Virus record (IMG/VR): IMGVR_UViG_3300045996_002402
Coordinates: 1 to 35,820 of that record
Source: a virus
Length of the DNA: 35,820 nucleotides
Reading direction: 5' to 3' (one strand)
Both the position numbers and the translations under genes were made by a program. A model generated the notes under the pieces. That model saw nothing but the letters and a program-made list of their open reading frames with translations, had not been told where the DNA came from and ran no database searches. Shown here in pieces: positions 28,059 through 34,379 of the stretch; the stretch's first letter is position 1; each line of letters begins with the position of its first letter.

Positions 28059-28442
28059 GTGGTTCAACGCGCCGTCATCTTCATCCCGCCAGAAATCAGC
28101 CTCGACAGTCCCTACGCCAAACAACGCATCAACTACGCCCTCGACCGGGGCTACCAGCTCGCCGCCGTCGTACGAGACTGGAGCGACGTAGACGAGAGCC
28201 TCGCCCGCAACACCGCCCAGACCGTCATTGTCGCCAGCAGCGTGTACTGCAGGGAGAGCGTCACCCAGCGGATCGCCCCCCATGGTCCGGCTGCCGACCG
28301 ACCTCCAGCGCGAAGCACCGCCAACTACCGGGGCGACCGTTACACCCAGCAGACGCCAGCTGAGCGCTTTCTCGAGGCCACTGCCGAACGATGGACCAAC
28401 GAGTTCGCCGACTGGCTCTTACCGAAGCACCCCGGCGAATAG
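28059..28442 (+). CDS. hypothetical protein resembling a bare resolvase-type fold
   Basis: 127 residues from GTG 28059; GGGGGGAA at 28049-28056 supports the start. The first 75 residues (VIFIPPEISLDSPYAKQRIN, YALDRGYQLAAVVRDWSDV, ARNTAQTVIVASSVYCRES) have the alternating strand-helix order of a serine recombinase N-terminal domain ('ALDYCRRRGY' then 'ADVVVV'), but no catalytic R-x-S motif, so it would be inactive as a recombinase. The C-terminus is a polar helix (ERFLEATAERWTNEFADWLL). The similarity is from pattern, not from a search. It converges on the integrase gene. Confidence 0.65.
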   Translation: MVQRAVIFIPPEISLDSPYAKQRINYALDRGYQLAAVVRDWSDVDESLARNTAQTVIVASSVYCRESVTQRIAPHGPAADRPPARSTANYRGDRYTQQTPAERFLEATAERWTNEFADWLLPKHPGE

Positions 28443-28461
28443 CCCCCCGCCAGCACGGATG

Positions 28462-28515
28462 CTGACACACATTCTCGCGCGAGCACTGATGTGCTGGCTC
28501 GAGAATGTGTGTCAG
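28462..28515. repeat. long near-perfect inverted repeat at the integrase end
   Basis: Arms of 25 bases with two mismatches and a 4-base centre (TGAT, 28487-28490). Left arm starts CTGACACACATTCTCG; right arm ends CGAGAATGTGTGTCAG and contains the stop codon of the integrase. It lies between two converging genes. It could be a bidirectional terminator, or, being a symmetric site of about 54 bp beside a large serine integrase, the phage attachment site. Confidence 0.75.
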
Positions 28516-29987
28516 AGCCACTCGACCTGAATACGCTCGCGGGGCGGCTGTCGGTACCTAGATGACGGCATGATCGTCACGGACTTGACCAGGCCCTTCA
28601 GCGCACGGTTGCGCTGCGGCCCGTTCAGCTTCGGCCACATCCGGAGGAGTCGCTCCCCCACGGCGATGATGCTGCTGGGGTCCGGCATGCTGGCCACCTC
28701 TTCAAGCTGCCTCTGCGCCTCGAGCAGGCGCGCCTCGGCGGCGTTCAGGGTGGACACCGTCTCCTGGTAGGTCCGGTCATCCATGAGGCCCCGGGACCAG
28801 CCTTCGGCGGCCTTGACCTTCGCCTTGAGGGTCGCCTTGAGTTCTGCCTTGACGGCGGCCGCATCGAGCCCTGCCCGATCGGACCTGGCGATCTGGGCAG
28901 CCCGTGCGCCGATGTTGAACTTCAGCTCGGAGATGTAGATCTCGACCTGCTCCAGGACGGCCTCAACCACCTTGGGCTCATCTGATGACCCGCAGCCGGA
29001 GCAGCGATCGAAGATGGCGAACTGGCGGGAGCAGAACATCCTGGCCGTGTCGACCCGGCCGCGCGCTTTCCCCTCAAGCCGGTGGTTGATGGTGCTCCCG
29101 CAGATACCGCACCGGCCCAGGCCGGAGAGGGCGTACTGGGGCACCGCATGCCATGCCGGGATTCTCGTGTCCCGCAGATGCCGGGCCTGCGCCCTGCCCC
29201 AGAGAACCTCGTCGACAAGAGGCTCGTGAGCGTTCAGCACCTCGACGGAGCCGGCCACCCCGCCGGCCCGCAGCCGCACATGCCCGCGGTACGTCTCGTT
29301 CTGGATCATCTTTTTCACCGTGGCGACGTGGGGCGCCCGTCCGGTGGCCTTGTGGAAGTCGCGGACGATGTCCCGCACGGTGGCCTCGCTCGCGTAGGCC
29401 TCGAACATGCGGGTGACCGCCGGGCCCTCGACGGGGTGCGGCTCGAGGAACCCATCGGCGCCGCGGCGGTAGCCGATCGGCGGTCGGCCGTGGTGCTTGC
29501 CGGCCTGGGCGCGCCGGGCGATGATCTGGCCCCAGTTGTTGCCGATCTCGTCGCTGCGCATTTCCGCGATGGCGAGAAGGTTGGTCAGCATCCACCGCCC
29601 GGACGGTGTCGATGTGTCGATCTGCTCAGTGGCGGACAGGATTGTCACGCCGCGCTCGGCGAGCCAGGACAGGAACTGCAGGGACTCGAGCACGTTCCGG
29701 CCGAACCGGGACACGTCGTAGACGGCGACCGCGTCGATCGCGCGTGCCTCGGCGAGCTTCCGGATCTTGTCGATGCCCTCGCGAGAGAACGTGCGGCCGG
29801 TCTGGTCTATGTCGTCGTCGATCAGGTCGACTTCCTGCATGCCCGCGGTAACGCGGCGCATGGCCGCGGTCTGGACCTCGGGGGAGTGGAAGTCGTCGCC
29901 GCTGCGCCCCATGACGGCGGACACGCGGACGTAGAGGACGACGCGGCGCGGCCGGTCGGGGACAGCGGCCAGACGCCGCCGGCTCAC
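28512..29987 (-). CDS. int: large serine integrase
   Basis: 491 residues. N-terminal catalytic domain with LYVRVS (catalytic S23), the family motifs IDAVAVYDVSRFGRNVLES (84-102) and TLLAIAEMRSDEIGNN-like region (135-151). Recombinase domain follows at about 160-290 (GRPPIGYRRGADGF, NETYRGHVRL). Zinc ribbon with CGICG (293-297), C319 and CSGC (329-332). Long coiled-coil helices near 370-440 (AAAVKAELKATLKAKVKAAE, LNAAEARLLEAQRQLEEVAS). All domains of an active serine integrase are present. It would insert the phage DNA at a chromosomal attB by a single crossover. Start overlaps the repressor stop by 4 bases, so integrase and repressor form one leftward operon. Confidence 0.96.
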   Translation of the reverse strand: MSRRRLAAVPDRPRRVVLYVRVSAVMGRSGDDFHSPEVQTAAMRRVTAGMQEVDLIDDDIDQTGRTFSREGIDKIRKLAEARAIDAVAVYDVSRFGRNVLESLQFLSWLAERGVTILSATEQIDTSTPSGRWMLTNLLAIAEMRSDEIGNNWGQIIARRAQAGKHHGRPPIGYRRGADGFLEPHPVEGPAVTRMFEAYASEATVRDIVRDFHKATGRAPHVATVKKMIQNETYRGHVRLRAGGVAGSVEVLNAHEPLVDEVLWGRAQARHLRDTRIPAWHAVPQYALSGLGRCGICGSTINHRLEGKARGRVDTARMFCSRQFAIFDRCSGCGSSDEPKVVEAVLEQVEIYISELKFNIGARAAQIARSDRAGLDAAAVKAELKATLKAKVKAAEGWSRGLMDDRTYQETVSTLNAAEARLLEAQRQLEEVASMPDPSSIIAVGERLLRMWPKLNGPQRNRALKGLVKSVTIMPSSRYRQPPRERIQVEWL

Positions 29988-30556
29988 GGGACGTCCCGCC
30001 GGCTGTCCAACCGGCGCATCAGGCGCTCGTAGTCGTCCATCCGCCGCTGGCGGTCCGCGTCCATGATGGCGACCTGCTCCTGAACCAGCTCGAGGCGTTC
30101 GGCCTCGGTGAGGCGCGGGTCGCTCATGATCTGCTGGACCACCGGGTCTTCGCGCGGGTCCTGCGGAATTGTCGGGGCGAGGTCGGACTGCCGGTAGTAG
30201 CCGACCTGCACCAGTAGGTCGACGGGCGAGCGATCCAGCGCGCGCGCAACCTGCCGCACTGACTCCTCATCAACGGTGACCTCACAGCGCAGCCAGCGGT
30301 CGACCGTGCGCGGGTCACGCCCGACGAGCCGAGCGAAGGGCAGCTTCTTACCCTTGGTCTCGCGTTCGAGCAGGTCAGCCACGAGTTTTGCCCAGGCCGC
30401 GCGGTCGATGCCGTCTGCAGGTGCCACGAGGGCAGGATACCGGGCGTGTACGCCCGACCCTAGGGGTGTAGCGGCGCGCGGCATGAATGAACGCGGCGGT
30501 GTCGGCCGGTCGGTGGTCTTGGCTTGGTCCTTTTTGAGCATTACGCGCATAGACAT
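29984..30556 (-). CDS. immunity repressor (helix-turn-helix)
   Basis: 190 residues if started at ATG 30556; the frame is open further to 30580 but those codons lie in an operator. A -10 element (AATATC) ends 5 bases before this ATG, so a leaderless mRNA is likely. The DNA-binding part is LVADLLERETKGKKLPFARL, VGRDPRTVDRWLRCEVTVDE, ESVRQVARALDRSPVDLLV (helix-turn-helix plus flanking helices). C-terminal half is a charged helical tail (RLTEAERLELVQEQVAIMDA, DRQRRMDDYERLMRRLD), probably for dimer or higher assembly. It has no protease domain, so induction would not be by RecA-stimulated self-cleavage. Its divergent position and palindromic sites support the immunity role. Confidence 0.82.
   Translation of the reverse strand: MSMRVMLKKDQAKTTDRPTPPRSFMPRAATPLGSGVHARYPALVAPADGIDRAAWAKLVADLLERETKGKKLPFARLVGRDPRTVDRWLRCEVTVDEESVRQVARALDRSPVDLLVQVGYYRQSDLAPTIPQDPREDPVVQQIMSDPRLTEAERLELVQEQVAIMDADRQRRMDDYERLMRRLDSRRDVP
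30441..30456. promoter_or_regulatory. operator-like palindrome O1 (inside the repressor gene)
   Basis: CGGGCGT-GT-ACGCCCG, perfect 7-bp arms with a 2-base centre, lying within the first part of the repressor frame. Same design as the three copies at 30570, 30613 and 30654. Confidence 0.7.
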
Positions 30557-30561
30557 GCTGT

Positions 30562-30567
30562 GATATT
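30562..30567 (-). promoter_or_regulatory. -10 element for the repressor operon
   Basis: AATATC on the minus strand, 5 bases before the ATG at 30556, fits transcription starting at the start codon. No strong -35 is evident; operator O2 lies immediately upstream. Confidence 0.4.
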
Positions 30568-30593
30568 GCCGGGCATGCATGCCCGACTTGTAT
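30566..30593 (+). promoter_or_regulatory. rightward early promoter
   Basis: TTGCCG (30566-30571), 16-base spacer, TTGTAT (30588-30593). Operator O2 fills the spacer, so a bound repressor would block it. Confidence 0.55.
30570..30585. promoter_or_regulatory. operator-like palindrome O2 (between the divergent promoters)
   Basis: CGGGCATGCATGCCCG, a perfect 16-bp palindrome. It covers the spacer of the rightward promoter and lies just upstream of the leftward -10. Confidence 0.82.
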
Positions 30594-30612
30594 CGTCCGA
30601 ACGGATGAGTTG

Positions 30613-30628
30613 CGGGCGTGCATGCCCG
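30613..30628. promoter_or_regulatory. operator-like palindrome O3
   Basis: CGGGCGTGCATGCCCG, one mismatch between arms. Centre 43 bp from O2, in the leader of the Cro-like gene. Confidence 0.75.
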
Positions 30629-30646
30629 AGATCTACAGTGAGCAGC

Positions 30647-30952
30647 ATGAACTCAGGCATGCACGCCCGAGAACAGTCGGGCACAGACGCCGGGGTGTAC
30701 CTCAACGAGGAACGCTTCAACATCATCACTCGCGCTCTCGGCGCAACGAGCGACGCGGCCCGTGCGCGCCTGCTGAACATCGATCCCAAGACCCTCTATC
30801 TCGCCCGTCGCGGCGGAATCGTCGGCGAGAAGTTCATCGCCAGCGCCGTGACCGTTCTTCAGAAGCACGCCGGCACTCTCGAGGCGATCGGCGTCAAGCC
30901 GACCTTCGAGGCGATGTTCGACATCCGCAGCAAGCAGGCGGTGAGCTCGTGA
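30647..30952 (+). CDS. Cro-like helix-turn-helix regulator
   Basis: 101 residues from ATG 30647; earlier in-frame starts fall in the operator region. Core: VYLNEERFNIITRALGATSD, AARARLLNIDPKTLYLARRG, GIVGEKFIASAVTVLQKHAG. The helix-turn-helix is within LGATSDAARARLLNIDPKTLY. Proteins like this occur opposite the immunity repressor in actinophages. It is the first rightward early gene and should compete with the repressor for the palindromic sites. The next gene overlaps by 4 bases. Confidence 0.8.
   Translation: MNSGMHAREQSGTDAGVYLNEERFNIITRALGATSDAARARLLNIDPKTLYLARRGGIVGEKFIASAVTVLQKHAGTLEAIGVKPTFEAMFDIRSKQAVSS
30654..30669. promoter_or_regulatory. operator-like palindrome O4 (within first codons of the Cro-like gene)
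   Basis: CAGGCATGCACGCCCG, two mismatches between arms. Centre 41 bp from O3. A weaker half-copy (CGGGCAC) follows at 30678-30684. Confidence 0.65.
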
Positions 30953-31119
30953 CATCTCTGACCTCCTCCCCGTCGCCGCGTCGGAGGGTCGAGCCGCTCG
31001 ACCCGAACTCAGCCAAGGGCCGTGAGGTCGCGGAGCGCCTCGGCAACATCCTCGCTGAACTCGAGATCGAGCTTGCCGAGCAGGAGCTTGCGAAGCAGGA
31101 CGTGGGGCGTGCGGCATGA
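30949..31119 (+). CDS. 56-residue early protein, unknown function
   Basis: GTG 30949 overlaps the previous stop (GTGA), and its own stop overlaps the antirepressor start. Sequence has a Ser/Pro/Arg-rich start, then a coiled-coil-like helix (SAKGREVAERLGNILAELEI, ELAEQELAKQDVGRAA). Overlaps on both sides make it very likely to be translated. It might be a small oligomerising regulator. Confidence 0.68.
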   Translation: MTSLTSSPSPRRRVEPLDPNSAKGREVAERLGNILAELEIELAEQELAKQDVGRAA

Positions 31120-31883
31120 CCGACATCGTCCGCATCCCGTTCAACGGCGGCGAGGTCCAGGCCGTCGACGCCAACGGTAAGCCGCACGTCATCCTCCGGC
31201 CCGTATTCGAGGCGATCGGGCTGGACGCCGACCAGCAGATCCGGAAGCTTCAGCGCCAGCCGTGGGCCTCCACCGTCGTTACGACGGTTCAGGTCGGGGA
31301 CCAGCGTCGCAACATGATCGCCGCCGACGTCCGGACCTTCCTGATGGCGCTCGCGACGATCCCGGCCTCTCGCGTCAGCGACGAGGCGCGGCCGGTGCTC
31401 GTCGCCTATCAGTCCGAGGTCGCCGACGCGATCGAGTCCTACTGGACCAAGGGCGGTGCGATCAACTCTCGCGCCACCGAGGACCAACTGGCCGCGATCA
31501 TCTCCCGCGCCAAGGGTCAGGCCGACGTCCTCGCCGCTCTGCGCGGCATCGTCGCCCCGTCCTGGCTTGAGGCGAAGGCCCGGCACGTCGCGGCTCGCGC
31601 CCTGGGCGAGGAGCCGGAGCTGGACCCGATGGCCCGGCCGCTCACCGTCGGCGAGTTTCTCGAGGACAAGGGCCTGAGCGCTGCGGAGCGCCGGTCCGTG
31701 GCGTCGAAGCTCGGCGGCCGGATCAAGGGCCTCTTCATCGGCGAGCACGGCCGGATGCCGGACAAGGTCGACCGGTTCATCGACGGGGCGCTTCGCCCGG
31801 TCTACGCCTACACCGAGCGCGATCGGCCGCTGTTCGAACTGGCCTGGTCGGCGATGTCGGCGAGCACCCGATCCGGCCGCTGA
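31116..31883 (+). CDS. phage antirepressor (P22 AR N-terminal type)
   Basis: 255 residues. N-terminal 115 residues match the antirepressor/Bro-like domain: VRIPFNGGEVQAVDANGKPH, VILRPVFEAIGLDADQQIRK, LQRQPWASTVVTTVQVGDQR, MIAADVRTFLMALATIPASR, YQSEVADAIESYWTKGGAIN. The C-terminal half has a helical domain ending GRIKGLFIGEHGRMPDKVDR, ALRPVYAYTERDRPLFELAW. Antirepressors bind the phage repressor and release lysogeny. Since the repressor lacks a self-cleaving domain, this protein could be the route to induction. ATG 31116 overlaps the previous stop. Confidence 0.9.
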   Translation: MTDIVRIPFNGGEVQAVDANGKPHVILRPVFEAIGLDADQQIRKLQRQPWASTVVTTVQVGDQRRNMIAADVRTFLMALATIPASRVSDEARPVLVAYQSEVADAIESYWTKGGAINSRATEDQLAAIISRAKGQADVLAALRGIVAPSWLEAKARHVAARALGEEPELDPMARPLTVGEFLEDKGLSAAERRSVASKLGGRIKGLFIGEHGRMPDKVDRFIDGALRPVYAYTERDRPLFELAWSAMSASTRSGR

Positions 31884-32023
31884 TGTACCCGCAGCGCTGC
31901 ACCAGCACCCAGCCGCACGGCCGGCACCCCGTCGAGGCCCGCGGCGAGCAGACCGCTTTCACCTGCCCTGGCCTGGCCGCCAGCGAGCTGCAGCGCCTCG
32001 AGGCCGAGCTCTTCGGCTCCTGA
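31883..32023 (+). CDS. 46-residue early protein, unknown function
   Basis: ATG 31883 shares a base with the antirepressor stop (TGATG). Sequence: MYPQRCTSTQPHGRHPVEAR, GEQTAFTCPGLAASELQRLE, AELFGS. Two Cys and two His could bind a metal. It is too short to be confidently functional, but the overlap supports translation. Confidence 0.5.
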   Translation: MYPQRCTSTQPHGRHPVEARGEQTAFTCPGLAASELQRLEAELFGS

Positions 32024-32030
32024 AACAGAT

Positions 32031-32060
32031 GCGCCGCCCGGTCTCGACCCCGGACGGCGC
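32031..32060 (+). terminator. hairpin in the early operon
   Basis: GCGCCG (32031-32036) pairs with CGGCGC (32055-32060), extended inside by CCGG/CCGG across single mismatches. It lies in the 73-base gap before the gene at 32097, the largest gap in the early operon. No T run; may attenuate or separate early transcripts. Confidence 0.4.
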
Positions 32061-32096
32061 TGCACCGGACCTCCCACCTATCAGAAAGGCAGTCCG

Positions 32097-32753
32097 ATGA
32101 CTCAACCCATCATCCACGACGAGACGCGCGGCGCGCGGATCACCGCCATTCACGCCTTCGCCGACTGGCTCGCCGCCAACCCGGACGTGCCGATGCCGCG
32201 CCACTCCATCGACGTTCAGGTTCACTTGCAGAACGGCCACGACGGGACCGAGGCCGAGAACCTCGACCGGGTCCGTGAGCTGGCCGACACGCTCGGCATC
32301 AAGGCCGACGAGCACCTCGACGACCGGACCACCGTGCGCCAACTCATCGGCGGGTACGTCTCGTTCGAGGTTTTCGCCTGGCACAAGACCGGTCGCGACG
32401 CCGGTGAGCTGGAGCGCCTCCGTGCCCGGGTCGCCGAGCTGGAGTCGGTCGCCGAGGCGCTGACTTACTCGCGGGCCGACGAGGACCCGCAGGTCATCCG
32501 CCCGCACTCGCCGCGCCTGCCGCTGCACGCCGGTGCGGTGACCGACGGCGGCGCCCTGGTCGACGTGACCTCTGCTTTCAGCGCCGGGACGGACTGCCAG
32601 GTCGCAGGGTCGGGCGGCTGGTGCGTCGAGGCCGAGTCGTGCACGGGCGCCTGCCGCCGACCGGCCTGCTCGCCGGAGTGCCAGGCGCAGCCGGAGGAGC
32701 GGCCGTGCCTGGACTCCTGCCCGGCTCAGCGCGCGGCCCGGGGTGAGTCCTGA
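32097..32753 (+). CDS. early protein with Cys-rich C-terminus, unknown function
   Basis: 218 residues; AAAGG at 32084-32088 precedes ATG 32097. Residues 1-130 look like an ordered helical domain (AIHAFADWLAANPDVPMPRH, LDRVRELADTLGIKADEHLD, GELERLRARVAELESVAEAL, the last a coiled coil). The last 45 residues contain eight Cys (from TDCQ to DSCPAQ), spaced 3-8 apart, suggesting one or two metal sites. The N-terminal domain resembles small proteins common in actinophage early regions. Function unknown. Confidence 0.75.
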   Translation: MTQPIIHDETRGARITAIHAFADWLAANPDVPMPRHSIDVQVHLQNGHDGTEAENLDRVRELADTLGIKADEHLDDRTTVRQLIGGYVSFEVFAWHKTGRDAGELERLRARVAELESVAEALTYSRADEDPQVIRPHSPRLPLHAGAVTDGGALVDVTSAFSAGTDCQVAGSGGWCVEAESCTGACRRPACSPECQAQPEERPCLDSCPAQRAARGES

Positions 32754-32956
32754 TGGGCGCCTACCGCGGTGAGGCCGTGCTCCGACCGGCGCCGATCCAC
32801 TACCAGCCGTCGACGTTGCGCCCCGACCTGTCGTGCGGCGAGCAGCTGGCCGACCTGCCGCCGGAGGAGACCGCGACGTTCCGGCTCCAGGACGTGACCT
32901 GCGACCTGTGCCTCGACAACGTCACCACCCCCGCCCTGACGGGAGCCCGCCGATGA
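32753..32956 (+). CDS. 67-residue protein with a Cys pair
   Basis: Sequence: MGAYRGEAVLRPAPIHYQPS, TLRPDLSCGEQLADLPPEET, ATFRLQDVTCDLCLDNVTTP, ALTGARR. C-x-x-C near 50-53 and a single earlier Cys may bind zinc. Overlaps both neighbours. Unknown function; similar 'TFRLQDVTCDLCL' wording occurs in small actinophage proteins that I recall only vaguely. Confidence 0.65.
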   Translation: MGAYRGEAVLRPAPIHYQPSTLRPDLSCGEQLADLPPEETATFRLQDVTCDLCLDNVTTPALTGARR

Positions 32957-33267
32957 CCACCGAAGCCCGTCCCCGCCACGCGTACGTGGAGGTGATCGAA
33001 CTGGACGACACCGTGCGATTCAGCCTGCCCGAGGAGGAGACGAAGCGGATCAACCCGCCGTTCCGACGCCCACCTCTGGACGACACCAAGGAGCAGCCGG
33101 CCTACGAGGTGCCGCCCACGATCGGCATCGTCTACACCCCGGCCGACATCGAGGTGCAGCAGCGGTTCGACGACTTCTACCGGGCCAAGCTCCCGGCGGG
33201 CCGTCACCGCGCTGCCCCGCACGGACTGTTCGCCCGCCTGCGAGCCCGGCTCGGGGGTGTGAAGTGA
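32953..33267 (+). CDS. 104-residue early protein, unknown function
   Basis: ATG 32953 overlaps the previous stop. Contains an N-terminal beta section (RHAYVEVIELDDTVRFSLPE), a Pro-rich loop (NPPFRRPPLDDTKEQPAYEV) and a basic C-terminus (GRHRAAPHGLFARLRARLGG). No motif recognised. Its end overlaps the next gene by 4 bases. Confidence 0.65.
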   Translation: MTTEARPRHAYVEVIELDDTVRFSLPEEETKRINPPFRRPPLDDTKEQPAYEVPPTIGIVYTPADIEVQQRFDDFYRAKLPAGRHRAAPHGLFARLRARLGGVK

Positions 33268-33449
33268 CCGCCCGGCTGGTCTTCCGCCGCTGGCAGGTCG
33301 TGCAGCAGCAGTCCTGGACTGACGACGTCGAGGTGTGTTCGCACCGCTTCGAGCTGACCGCCGACATGTGCGCCGTCCGCCGCGGGTTCAGCGCGCACCG
33401 CGAGCTTCCCGTCCGCTACACCGTCCGCCGTCGACTGGAGGACCAGTGA
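33264..33449 (+). CDS. 61-residue early protein, unknown function
   Basis: GTG 33264 overlaps the previous stop. MTARLVFRRWQVVQQQSWTD, DVEVCSHRFELTADMCAVRR, GFSAHRELPVRYTVRRRLED. Basic and beta-rich; could bind nucleic acid, but no known motif is visible. Overlaps on both sides support translation. Confidence 0.62.
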   Translation: MTARLVFRRWQVVQQQSWTDDVEVCSHRFELTADMCAVRRGFSAHRELPVRYTVRRRLEDQ

Positions 33450-33709
33450 CCACCGCGACGTTCCCCGGCCTGTGCCGGGCCGACCTGCCCACCCGTCACC
33501 CGCTCACCCCGGACGAGGCGATCGAGCTCACCGCCGTGCTGGCCGCCGACCGGGTGCCCGTCACCGTGCAGCTCGCCCGCCGTGAGCGCGGCCCCGTGCA
33601 GGTGATCCTGTGGCCCGCGCTGGCGCTGACCACCGAGCAGATGGCGCACACGTTGCGGCTGGTCACGGCCCGCACCGACTCCCCGGTCCGCTGGGCGGGG
33701 GTGGCGTGA
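33446..33709 (+). CDS. 87-residue early protein, unknown function
   Basis: GTG 33446 in the overlap with the previous stop. Sequence: FPGLCRADLPTRHPLTPDEA, IELTAVLAADRVPVTVQLAR, RERGPVQVILWPALALTTEQ, MAHTLRLVTARTDSPVRWAG. Mixed alpha/beta with an amphipathic helix after VQVILW. Unrecognised. The next start shares its last base. Confidence 0.62.
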   Translation: MTTATFPGLCRADLPTRHPLTPDEAIELTAVLAADRVPVTVQLARRERGPVQVILWPALALTTEQMAHTLRLVTARTDSPVRWAGVA

Positions 33710-34185
33710 TGCCGAAGCGCATTCAGCGTCGCCGCATCGCCGGGTGGCGGATGCCCGAGGGCGCCGTCTACGTCGGCCGCCCCACTCGCTGGGGGAACCC
33801 GTTCGCGTACCACGACCGGAGTTATGGGCTGGTCCGCTTCGGCCCCGATCACCTGGAGCGGTTCGGCCGGGCGTGGGACTACGAGGGTCGATGCAGCGGC
33901 CCCGACATCCGGCACGACATGTGGTTCAGCGCCGACGACGTGGTGAAGACCGAAGTCCGATGGGGAACCCGGACTGAGCTGGTCGAACTGTTCCGCCTCA
34001 CGCTTACCGCCCCGACGCCCGGAATGCTCAGTGCCTACCCGAGCAGGCGCGGCCGGTTCATGAAGGTCGACATCGACGACATCCGTCGTGAGCTTGCGGG
34101 CCGGGACCTGGCGTGCTGGTGCGATCTGGACCAGCCATGCCACGCCGATGTGCTGCTGGAGTTGGCGAACGGCGGTGCCCGATGA
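33709..34185 (+). CDS. DUF4326 domain protein
   Basis: 158 residues from ATG 33709. Shows the hallmarks of DUF4326: GAVYVGRPTRWGNPFAY near the start and ELAGRDLACWCDLDQPCHAD, VLLELAN at the end. The central part differs from the shortest members (LVRFGPDHLERFGRAWDYEG, MWFSADDVVKTEVRWGTRTE). The family is common in actinophages and plasmids; function is not established. Cys-rich end 'CWCDLDQPCH' may bind metal. Confidence 0.88.
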   Translation: MPKRIQRRRIAGWRMPEGAVYVGRPTRWGNPFAYHDRSYGLVRFGPDHLERFGRAWDYEGRCSGPDIRHDMWFSADDVVKTEVRWGTRTELVELFRLTLTAPTPGMLSAYPSRRGRFMKVDIDDIRRELAGRDLACWCDLDQPCHADVLLELANGGAR

Positions 34186-34379
34186 CCTTCGCCGAGATCC
34201 TCGCCTACCTGCTGGCCGTCGCTGTCGCCTCCGCCGCCCTCGGTGTCGTCTACGGCCGCCGTAAGGGCGCCCACCCGCTCCACGCGGCCATGTCCGGGCT
34301 CATCGCGTTCGCGGTCCTGTCCGGCCTGCTCGCCCTGCCCGTGACGTTCGTCGTCGCAGTCCTGGAGGTGCGCTCGTGA
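34182..34379 (+). CDS. 65-residue two-span membrane protein
   Basis: ATG 34182 overlaps the previous stop. Two hydrophobic helices: AEILAYLLAVAVASAALGVV and MSGLIAFAVLSGLLALPVTF (VVAVLEV), separated by a basic turn (YGRRKGAHPLHA), giving both ends outside the cytoplasm by the positive-inside rule. A small early membrane protein in a phage may exclude other phages or target host membranes; this is conjecture. Confidence 0.7.
   Translation: MTFAEILAYLLAVAVASAALGVVYGRRKGAHPLHAAMSGLIAFAVLSGLLALPVTFVVAVLEVRS

Noticed and set aside
29082-30032. 316-codon plus-strand frame opposite the integrase
   Set aside because: The integrase on the other strand has all its domains; this frame is its mirror.
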